NCBI GenBank assembly: GCA_026770595.1
Contig: MU634358.1
Span: forward strand, 1-12,967
From: Ochromonadaceae sp. CCMP2298
Taxonomy: Eukaryota; Sar; Synurophyceae; Ochromonadales; Ochromonadaceae
Reading direction: 5' to 3'
DNA: 12,967 bases
Shown: piece after piece, positions 1 to 7,229 of the stretch
Numbering within the stretch: position 1 is the stretch's first letter
How the letters are laid out: each line of letters starts with the position of its first letter
Program-made: the position numbers and the translations under genes
Notes under the pieces: model-generated
Databases searched by the model: none
Told to the model about the DNA's origin: nothing
Seen by the model: only the letters and a program-made list of their open reading frames with translations

Positions 1-600
1 GATAATTCCCAGGTTACTAATGTTGCCTATTATCTAGCATATGTAGGATTAAACCCTGTACATTGCGATTGTAAAAACCCAATATTCTGACACAATGGAA
101 TTTACGAGATAATGCGATGTGTTGCTAGATGATCAAAGACAACCGACCCTCTCGAAAATCGTGACTTACTAACCTCCCTAACGCGCGTTATAACCTCCCT
201 AAATCTTAATTTTTTTGTCCCCTCTTGCACTTGCCTCGCCTGTACGCTTCCTGGAAAATTTGCTTCTTGCTTAATATATAAATGAGTTTTGCGAGGGCTG
301 GCGGAATCGGTGTAAACAATGCACCAATAATAAAGATATAAGATGAAAAAAATATGAAATACTACTCTGTGGCTCAACTTTTTCTATGTTCTTTCTTCTT
401 TAACTGTCGAGCCTCACCGCACGTTTGGTAAGTGCTCACTGTATCTCACTCACTGTCTCTGCCTCTCTCTGTGTACACAAATTAACGCAAGGGATTCATA
501 TTATTGGTGCATTGTTATTTCCGCCAGCCCTTGCCAACCTCATAAATATATATGTAGCAAGCATCGAATTTTCCAGCGTGCAGGCGAGGCAAGTGCAACC
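1..600. other. AT-rich gene-free region with degenerate repeats
   Basis: I see no credible gene here. Open frames in this stretch are short, lack good starts or run through the repeats. The left 225 bp are AT-rich with few features except a direct repeat of AACCTCCCTA at 171-180 and 192-201. The right part is occupied by the older inverted repeat listed separately. The stretch lies beyond the 3' end of the candidate small gene and of PRL1, and looks like intergenic DNA colonised by repeats. Confidence 0.6.
226..597. repeat. Older imperfect inverted repeat, arms about 226-335 and 496-597
   Basis: The stretch from TGCACTTGCCTCGCCTG (226) to GCACCAATAAT (321-331) reappears in reverse complement at about 499-597. 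There it runs from ATTATTGGTGCATTG to CAGGCGAGGCAAGTGCA. Shared blocks include GGGCTGGCGGAA, the AT-rich middle TATATAAATGAG versus TATATTTATGAG, and CAATGCACCAATAAT. The arms differ by many substitutions and small indels (I estimate about three quarters identical), so this repeat is older than the neighbouring one. The roughly 165-bp centre (336-498) holds no gene I recognise. The right arm stops within a few bases of the left arm of the second inverted repeat. No transposase is present; a decayed fold-back or MITE-like element is one reading. Confidence 0.75.
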
Positions 601-601
601 C

Positions 602-830
602 GCTGCTGCTACTGCGATCCGCTCGAGGATCTGCGCATTGTAAGCTGTGCGGGTTGGTTCCGCAACTTTCAGCTACCTGGTGGTGCGGGTGCGTTCGCTT
701 TACGCTTCTTTTCGTTCTTTACTCAGTCAGTCAGCAATACTTGCAATATTTTTTGTTTAGCATCGAAGAATTCAGCCGTCGGTGAGCTGATCTAGAAACT
801 GTATTTACGCATCTACAATTCTAGATCAGC
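602..830. repeat. Left arm of a near-perfect 229-bp inverted repeat
   Basis: This arm is the reverse complement of 916-1144 with no gaps and only about four mismatches by eye, so the pair formed recently or is kept alike by gene conversion. It contains an inverted copy of the small gene's start: reading leftward from 638 the ATG and first codons are intact, but an in-frame TAG stops it after nine codons. The inner end (784-832) is itself a palindrome, with GAGCTGATCTAGAA at 784-797 matching TTCTAGATCAGCTC at 819-832. Confidence 0.93.
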
Positions 831-915
831 TCAATCACGCAAGGTAACGTAAAACACCTTTTCGGGCTTGCAAGGTAACGTAAAATACCTCAACTTATTA
901 TTTCCTACAAATAAT
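831..915. repeat. Spacer of the inverted repeat with a 21-bp direct repeat
   Basis: The 85-bp spacer between the two arms holds GCAAGGTAACGTAAAA followed by C or T and ACCT twice, at 839-859 and 870-890, a 31-bp period with one mismatch. It is followed by a small hairpin (ATTATTT and AAATAAT around CCTAC, about 897-915). If both arms are promoter copies, this spacer sits between two outward-facing starts and the direct repeats could be binding sites; that is inference. Confidence 0.75.
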
Positions 916-1144
916 GCTGATCTAGAATTTTAGATGCGTAAATACAGTTTCTAGATCAGCTCACCGACGGCTGAATTCTTCGATGCTAAACAAAAAATAT
1001 TGCAAGTATTGCTGACTGACTGAGTAAAGAACGAAAAGAAGCGTAAAGCGAACGCACCCGCACCACCAGGTAGCTGAAAATTGCGGAACCAACCCGCACA
1101 GCTTACAATGCGCAGATCCTCGAGCGGGTCGCAGCAGCAGCAGC
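916..1144. repeat. Right arm of the near-perfect 229-bp inverted repeat
   Basis: Reverse complement of 602-830. The inner end at 916-962 repeats the small palindrome (GCTGATCTAGAA with TTCTAGATCAGCTC) with one base different from the left copy. The outer end lies inside the CAG run of the candidate small gene, whose ATG is at 1108. The arm therefore holds about 190 bp of upstream sequence plus roughly the first 12 codons. Confidence 0.93.
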
Positions 1145-1504
1145 AGGTCGCAGTTGTCGACAAGGAAATCCCGCTCGGTCCACCACTAACTCCATGGCAA
1201 CAGCGTTTCCATGAATTGGGATGGGGGAAAACAATCGGAAGCGTGGGCATTCAAAAGTGACGCAGCAAGGCAGCCTTGATTAGAGGCGCCAACCTCATTC
1301 ACTTTAAAACCACAATTTCTCCAAACAATGTTTGACGCCAGCAAGTAGCTCCTGCGGCTGGGGTTCACCGAGCAGTTCGACGTGCACGTGGAGGCCTTGC
1401 TGTCGGCGAAGGAATCATGGGTATACTACGCTCTTCTGGCGTACACTGTCACCAAAGCATGTCCTCAAAAGAATACTGAACAAAGAAAGAATGCAGTCCT
1501 GTGA
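1108..1504 (+). CDS. Candidate small spliced gene, 96-aa protein of unknown function
   Basis: Proposed exons are 1108-1242 and 1349-1504. Exon 1 begins at ATG with a poly-Gln run (residues 9-13), then PLGPPLTPWQQRFHEL and GWGKTIGS. It would hit TGA at 1258 unless spliced. A GT at 1243 and TAG at 1346-1348 define a 106-nt phase-0 intron of the size normal here. Exon 2 continues LLRLGFTEQFDVHVEALL, then a weakly hydrophobic WVYYALLAYTV segment, to TGA. Composition is protein-like, but I recognise no family. The donor (GTGGGC) is weak and a CAG acceptor at 1338-1340 gives another open but less protein-like frame. The gene could instead be a pseudogene. It ends 56 bp from the convergent PRL1 stop. 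Its 5' end is duplicated in the inverted repeat. Confidence 0.4.
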
Positions 1505-1560
1505 AGAATGATACCCTGTGCCTTTGAGTTACCCCGCTGAGCTAAGAGCTAAAAAACACA

Positions 1561-3915
1561 CTAGTACCGTTTAAGAGCTAAGCACTCCTTGGACCAGGTC
1601 TTCATGTCCACTGGGTCCGTCTCCTCTGTGGACACGGGGTTCTCCTTCCAGATCTTGATCGTCTTGTCGGCCTCGCAGGTCACTAGGCGGCTGCGCAGCG
1701 AGGGAGAGTGGGGGATTGAGGGTCAGTAGGAATGAAGGGTCGCAAAGCACAGCACACACAAAGTCCAGCAAAGCACAGCACAGCACACATACAGCACAGT
1801 ACTTACCTGCCAGAGTGATCGAACTTCGCGGCGTAGATACCGCACTCGGCGTCCAGAGACCCTGTGAGTGCAAGAAGAAGGAAGGGGAGAGAAGGAGGGA
1901 GAGGTGCGTGCTCGTGTTAGGCGAGAAATGTAGGCGGCGAAAGGAGGGAGCGGCTTGATGGAAGGGTGTGTGCGTACCTGGCTGCACGATTGTGCTGGAC
2001 TTCTGGAAGCAGTAGCCCGTGTCGTAGTCCCAGAAGTGCAGAGACCCGTTGTCCCCGCAGCTCACGGCCACCCCGTCCTCGTTGACGGCCACGGCGTTCA
2101 TGGGCGTGTTGTGCCCGCTGAAGTTGCGCAGGAACCTGGAGGTAACAGAGAGAAGGAGGGGGGCGTGTTACCGCAGTGCTACAATGGCGCAGAAGGAGTC
2201 TACTCTATTTCCCACACATACCCACACATAGCCCCATACTCAACACACTACTCATATCCCCCACACTGCCGCCTGATACTTACTTTCCGTCTCGGCACTG
2301 CCACTTCTTCACGTTGTCCGCAGCCCCCGAGATGAATGTGAACTCCCTGGGATTAGCGGCCAGACTGCGCACCGCCTTCTTGTGCTGCGTCAGCGTGGCC
2401 ATGGCCTTGCCCGCAGCCAGGTCGTACAGCTGCATGCAGGGAAGAGGAGCAGTGACAGGAAGTGAGCAGAAGGAGCAGAAGAAGCAGAGCAGGCAGATAG
2501 ACAATCGGCAGAGTGATGCTTACCTTGACTGTCGAGTCGAAGCTGCCGGTGATCACCTGCGGGTCCGCCCCGTTTACGAGGATGGAGCTCACGGCGTTGG
2601 TGTGGCCGCCCAGCACGTGGATCTGGTGCTTCGTGCGCATGTCCCACACCTGAGGACACGAGGACACGAGGATACATATACAGGGGAGGAGTTTCGTTAT
2701 GGTTGGCAGCGACGGTGCATAGCGGAGGAGGACAGAAAAACAGAAAGATAGGAGGACAGAAGGACAGGAGAGCAGAGGGACAGGAGAGCAGAAGGACAGG
2801 GGATACGGACAGGAGAGCAGGGGCCTTACCCTCGTGACGGAGTCCCTTCCTCCTGTGAATAATATGTCCAGCACGGGGTGCAGCTCTAGGCAAAACACCC
2901 CGGACAGGTGGCCGTGGTAGTGCCGGATGACCTTGTTGTACTCCAGGTCCCAGCCTGGTTGTGGTGTGTGTGGTGTGTATGGTGTGTTAATGTTGTGCAT
3001 GCATGTGAGAAGGAGAGCACAGAACGATCAGTCACAGCTGCGGCACAGCAGGAAGCACAGCAGCAGGGAGAAGGCGAGCATGCACACAGCAGCGGAACTC
3101 ACATTTTACGAGCTTGTCTTCGCCAGCGGAGAAGAGGTACGGGTGCCGGGAGCTCACTGCGAGTCCGCGGATGGAGTGGATGTGCCCCGTGAGCGTCAGC
3201 TTGAGGCCCCCCTCTGCCCCCGCACAGCACTTGGCCAGGTCCCACACCTTGATGGTGCGGTCCACTGACCCCGTCACGAACCACTCGTTGGAGGGGTCGA
3301 ATGCTATTGAGCGCACCCAGCCCAGATGCCCAGAGATCACGGCGCTGAGCTCCCAGCCTGCGTGCCACTGCGGGGTGGGCACCTTGGCCTGCTGCCGGTT
3401 GACCAGTGCAGATGACGATGACGCCGCGGGCCGAGCCTGTACAAGGGGTGCGGAAGGAGTAGAAGGGTTGCAAAACGAGTGAGCGTGGATGTACTTGTAG
3501 ATATAGGTAGGGCGTGTCGGAACACAAACACAAACGCAGACGTACATTGTCTCCGCTGCCCGTCGTTTGAGGAGCGTTGATGAGCCTGCCCTCACTCCGC
3601 TGCTGATTGCTCGCGCCATCTCCGTCTGTAAGTAGAAGCGTGCCGTCCTTCTTCGGCACTACAAGAGTCTTCTTAGCCTCTTCGACCTCGTAGCCTGACG
3701 ATGCCTTCATCTTCCGCTTCAGGTTGTTGCTGCACGTAAAAACAAACAGTGACAAGGAAATCGTGAGCAAGATAACCTGGGAAGAGCATTCGGGAGCTAC
3801 CTTTGCCCACTCACCTTTCCAAGCATGGTTCGGGCACGAAAGGATTGATCTCCGAAAACAGCAGTCGGTTCTGGTGGATCAGCTTCGCCACCAATCTATC
3901 TTGCATGCTCTCCAT
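1561..3915 (-). CDS. PLRG1: PRL1/PLRG1-type WD40 splicing factor
   Basis: Exons on the minus strand: 3815-3915, 3546-3729, 3103-3436, 2830-2954, 2524-2649, 2284-2429, 1978-2135, 1807-1861, 1561-1690. All junctions are GT..AG and join in frame to 452 aa. The start at 3915 follows an in-frame stop with no ATG between. The N-terminal ~100 residues are variable with a basic NNLKRKMK patch; from about 125 to the end lie seven WD40 repeats. Diagnostic blocks include [72 protein letters not shown] and [18 protein letters not shown]. Family knowledge: PRL1/PLRG1 is a nuclear component of the Prp19/CDC5L-linked spliceosome complex. The protein is somewhat shorter than human PLRG1 (about 514 aa), the difference lying in the N-terminus; the repeat region reads closer to the plant form. 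No broken repeat is seen. Confidence 0.94.
2650..2829 (-). repeat. PRL1 intron with polypyrimidine tandem repeat
   Basis: This 180-nt intron, the longest in PRL1, is built largely of simple repeats. On the + strand GACAGGAGAGCAG occurs at 2763-2775, 2779-2791 and 2808-2820, with related GGACAGAA units between, and GAGGACAC repeats near 2651-2675. On the transcript strand this is a long C/T-rich tract ahead of the acceptor. It probably arose by slippage and may vary in length between strains. Confidence 0.7.
2955..3102 (-). repeat. PRL1 intron with GT-rich low-complexity tract
   Basis: In the + strand reading, 2957-2992 is a run of GTGGTGTGTGTGGTGTGTATGGTGT type, so the transcribed strand ends the intron in an AC-rich tract near its acceptor. 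The intron is 148 nt and phase 1 (AAAT|GC joins to Cys before Trp-Asp of a WD repeat). No coding content. Confidence 0.6.
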
Positions 3916-4320
3916 GATCAATGCGTGCGTTGGTTGGAAGCGGGCAGATTACACGATGGAGGACAGTGTCGTGTTGAATACTCCCTTCTGCCAGCGATCC
4001 TGCAAGTGCGCTGAGATGAGGTATAGGTCCGATCTGAAGAGAGGAGACACACAGCAAGGACGTGGGACGCCGGACTGGACTCAACAACTGATCACATCTC
4101 CCAGCCGCGAGATCAGCAAAGAGCTTGCCTCCCAGCTTCGAAAATACCGCCCGAAACGAAAACACCCCCCGATGTATAAAACCGGGTGGAGGGGGCTTGC
4201 TGGGAATGAGAACAGAAGCATTGATAAAAAGTTGTCTCTTTGCCGTGATAACTATGGTTTTCATTAACTCAGTTATCGGTAATCTACACGGGTGTCAAGA
4301 CTGTTTGCAGGCCAGACTAT
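3916..4320. other. PRL1 upstream region and NOG2 3' flank
   Basis: No gene is supported in these 405 bp. The right part must hold the NOG2 3' UTR and the left part the PRL1 promoter and leader, since both genes read leftward. An inverted repeat GATAACT (4246-4252) with AGTTATC lies about 60 bp beyond the NOG2 stop; it may be part of a 3' end signal, but this is weak. A TATAAA at 4175-4180 is on the + strand and faces no gene. Open frames here are not protein-like. Confidence 0.5.
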
Positions 4321-6759
4321 CTACAGATCTTCCCAGCTGCCTGCGCCTGCTGCAGACGAACTCCGGGCCTTCTTCTGCGGCGGTCCCTGGTTAAAGAAAG
4401 GTGTGTGGGGGGTATGAATATTAGAGTATGTTCTCAAGAAATAAAGCGGGAGTGCAGTTTGTATCACGATGTACTTCTCTCTCAGTGCATCGTCGCACAG
4501 GGAAACCTGCAATCGTGCACAGAGTGCTGTAGTAAGGAGTAACTAGCCCCAATCGGCGTCAGCAATCGACTTGCGTCGACTGCTGCTTCGATCGGTTCAG
4601 CTATCCAAGCACTTGTCTGTTCAGTATCGGAGGCTGACAAGAGAATCTCTCACAGTCTACAGTGCTGCTGCGGATTTGACGTCCAACAGCAGACAGACTG
4701 CGGAACAGTAGCTCCAGTAAAGATACTAAGATGCACCATCTCTCCGCTCCATGCAACAATCGTACACAAACACACACAATCACACCCAACTGCATGTCAA
4801 GTTCAATTCCCTCATAATACATACCTTGGATTTGTCTCCTGGAGATGTTGCTTGCCGCTTGGAGCCCTTCGTGACTTTAACCGGCTCCACCACCACCTCC
4901 TCTTCCTCTTCCTCCTCCTCTTCCACCTCCTCCTCAACATCATCCTCCGCTTCCTCTTCCTCCTCCTCGTCCTCCCCACCCCCCTCGAAATCCTTCTCCT
5001 CCTCCTCCTCATCGTCGTCTCCGCTGTCCACCTCCATGCCTCCCTCGCCCTCGTCCATGTCGTCCTCGTCGCTGTCCCCCCCTGCCACACTTGTCCCGTC
5101 AGTGATTTCGGATCGAGGAGGGGGCACGAAGAAAGGTAGCTTGCCCTGCAGTGTATAGTGGAATAGGGGGGAAGTGTATTTAACATGTCAGATGGTTGGA
5201 GAAGAAGGGGCTGGATGCGGCAGAAGGCGGGGCGTACCCTCTGCCAGTCGTAGATCATGATCTTCGCGATGCCGTCGCAGTCCGGCTCACCGCCCTTCAT
5301 CAGCTTGCCCTTGAGCAAAGCCAGCTGGCAGACGAAGTCGTAATCCGACGTCCACTCCTTGACCCCGTACTTTTTCACGATGTGCTCCTTGCTGACGCGG
5401 TCCAGGATGGGTGCCACGTAGTCCTGCGGGTTGGACAGTCTCTCTGCGCGCACCACGCCCTTGAGCACCGTCTCCACCTTAGAGGCCAGCAAAGAGGAGT
5501 TGTTAGAGGCAGTGGGGGCAGCAGCAGTGGGTGGTGTATGTTTACCTCGTCGTCTCCGCAGTCGTAGACCACTCCGGGAGAGTCGATCAGGAAGATCCTC
5601 TTCGTCAATGTGATGTACTGCCACACCTTGGTCTCCCCCGGAATGGGGGCGGCCCTGCAGCAGGGTCTGCCCATGAGCGAGTTGATCACGCTGGACTTGC
5701 CCGTGTTGGGGTAGCCGATGACTCCCACGGAAATCTGGCGCTTGTCCTGTTGTGCAAGAAAATGTATGATGGTATGTTAGACGTGCATGTGCAGCGTGAT
5801 AGTATGACTAGGCTGCCACTCACCGCGTGCAGCTTGCCGAACTGGCGCAGCAGGCTGATCAGCGCGCCCTTGCCGAATGCGTTCGTGAGACTGGCGTGGA
5901 AGGCCAGACAGGGGAACTCCGCAGACAAGATCTTCACCCACTTGCGCGTGACCCAGTTGGGCACTAGGTCGCACTTGTTGAGCACGATAACGAGCTGCTT
6001 GTGCGAAGCGTTCTTCTTGATGTGCCTCTCGATGTGCGAGCAGCGAGTGCCGGGGACATTACGCGCATCCACGATCTCCAGGATAACATCTGAACAGTCC
6101 AGCACCTTATACAGCTCTCCCCATATCCTCTTGGACTGCCCCTTGGCGAAGAGGTCGTCCTTGCGCAGCGCCACCGTCCCGTCCTCGTCCACCACCTCCA
6201 CGTTGGAATCCTTGGAGGGCTCTGCGTCGTACACCTTGGCCTGCTGCGACGCAGTGGCCATCAAAGCTCCATAGTCCGACAACGTAGTACTCAGCTTTGG
6301 GCGCTTTCTTGTCATTTTGCTGCCGAAGACGCTTTGGTACGTCTCTGTGTCTAGGATCTTCACTCTGGCTGTTGTCTCGGACTCCTGCAGCAGAGCCATA
6401 GGTATCTTCTTCCGGCGCAGCACAATAGAGTAGGGGTCTGCCTCCTTTGTCGTCATCTCCTCGCGAAAGTTGTCAAGCTCGTTCTGCGATATAATTCTGG
6501 TGTTTCCAAACCATTTCCGGTTGGGAGCGATCCTGGCCACGTTGGCGATGGCTTTGCCGCCAGCAGTGGTAGGCATCATCAAGCTGCCTCCAATGACCTT
6601 CCCGTCCTTATCGCGGACCGCCTTACCCTTGCGGTACATCAAGAGTCGTGCGATCGTACTCTTCGACCGCATGTTGCCCTTGGTGGCCACCCTATCGGGA
6701 TTGTCCGAGCTGTTAGACTTCTTGTTGATCGCCGAATGCTTCGTCCCCGGCTTTCCCAT
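4321..6759 (-). CDS. GNL2: Nucleolar GTPase NOG2/GNL2 (60S ribosome assembly)
   Basis: Exons: 5824-6759, 5546-5746, 5238-5477, 4825-5145, 4321-4386; all four introns are phase 0 and the product is 587 aa. It is a circularly permuted YlqF/YawG-type GTPase, so the motifs run G4-G5-G1-G2-G3: NKCD at 261-264, the [11 protein letters not shown] region near 288-298, GYPNTGKSS (P-loop) at 323-331, GETK at 349-352 and DSPGV at 367-371. DARNVPGTR at 231-239 is typical of the family. The N-terminus holds the conserved NOG2 block ([18 protein letters not shown]). A long Asp/Glu tract fills much of 470-545 and the tail is short and basic (PPQKKAR). Family knowledge: Nog2/Nug2 binds late nuclear pre-60S particles and its GTPase acts as a checkpoint before export. 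Length lies between yeast (486) and human (731). The start has no competing upstream ATG in frame. Confidence 0.96.
4387..4824 (-). other. Unusually long 438-nt intron of NOG2
   Basis: The donor GTATGT (4824-4819) follows AAATCCAAG and the acceptor ends TTTAACCAG at 4387. Both are phase 0 and the last 22-codon exon reads to a stop. All other introns in the window are 68-180 nt, so this one is two to six times longer. I looked for an additional exon: short open stretches exist (an AG at about 4507 and 4600-4822 in one frame), but none is protein-like or has paired splice sites. Two hairpins lie inside it (next entry). Confidence 0.7.
4544..4700 (-). ncRNA. Possible intron-hosted structured RNA (two hairpins)
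   Basis: On the NOG2 transcript strand, 4700-4653 can fold with CAGTCT pairing AGACTG, an internal loop, then GCTG pairing CAGC. Next, 4603-4544 folds as a long hairpin: TAGC with GCTA, CC with GG, ATCG with CGAT, and a 10-bp inner stem CAGCAGTCGA with TCGATTGCTG (one G-U) around loop CGCAAG. Between them lies AGACAA, which fits the H-box pattern ANANNA, and an ACA follows the second hairpin, though about 14 nt away. This resembles an H/ACA snoRNA hosted in the intron of a ribosome-assembly gene, a common arrangement, but the box spacing is not ideal and no target was worked out. Confidence 0.25.
4893..5070 (-). repeat. Triplet-repeat tract encoding the acidic region of NOG2
   Basis: On the + strand this is a run of TCC/TCT/CTC triplets; on the coding strand it is GAG/GAA/GAC, giving the long Glu/Asp tract of NOG2. 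It stays in frame throughout. The C/T-rich complement opens long Ser-rich and Leu-rich frames on the + strand, which are shadows. Acidic tracts are usual in this region of NOG2 proteins, but length probably varies by slippage. Confidence 0.85.
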
Positions 6760-7229
6760 TGTCGCGATTAATGAAAGCTCGCACAGGCGAGAGGTTCAAA
6801 TGAAAAGGGTACTGACCAAAGCACGAGGGCTGGCAGCAGTTGGATTGTGGTGGCGTTCGAGTAGACTGCATCCAGATCAGGCAGGTTGAGAAGAGGCCGC
6901 GTCCGTGTGAGATGACGCGGAAAAAGATGGGTGAGATTGGGTGGCCTGTGGCGAAAACGGGGAACCCGGGAACTTGTGGGGATAAAATATGAAGGTCTCT
7001 CCCTTCCCTCCACTCGAGTATATTTACAGTAACATGTAGGTTTTCTAGCTGCTCCTACTTCGATTGCTGTCAACGTGATGGTATGTTTGAGTGCTTCGGT
7101 TCCCCTCAAGTATATCGGTCGTTGCCAGGAAGTCGTCGACGGACCAGGAAAAAGGCGGCGAAATGGAATTTTCGCGCGCTGCATAATTGCACTACTCAAT
7201 CGTAAATATATCCGTCACAAAGCCTCCAT
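6760..7229. other. NOG2 upstream region and 3' flank of the methyltransferase gene
   Basis: This 470-bp stretch separates two minus-strand genes. It must hold the NOG2 promoter and leader on the left and the 3' UTR of the next gene on the right. A 143-codon minus frame spans much of it, but its composition (many Pro, Arg, Thr, His, no motif) and lack of splice logic argue against a gene. I see no convincing core promoter motif. Confidence 0.55.

Noticed and set aside
102-377. 91-codon minus frame
   Set aside because: Starts at a TTG, lies across one arm of the older inverted repeat, and is not protein-like.
839-890. CRISPR-like repeat pair
   Set aside because: Only two copies with a 10-bp gap in a eukaryotic intergenic region; not an array.
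4175-4180. TATAAA on the + strand
   Set aside because: No + strand gene follows; the genes on either side read leftward.
4751-5158. Ser-rich and Leu-rich + strand frames
   Set aside because: Antisense of the GAG/GAA run encoding the NOG2 acidic tract.
5531-6274. 247-codon + strand frame
   Set aside because: Antisense to NOG2 exons and introns with no family motifs, while the minus strand there is unmistakably NOG2.
6791-6800. GGTTCAAATG, similar to a tRNA B box
   Set aside because: No A box or cloverleaf can be built around it.
6768-7199. 143-codon minus frame upstream of NOG2
   Set aside because: No motif, skewed Pro/Arg/Thr composition, and it occupies the expected NOG2 promoter and leader.
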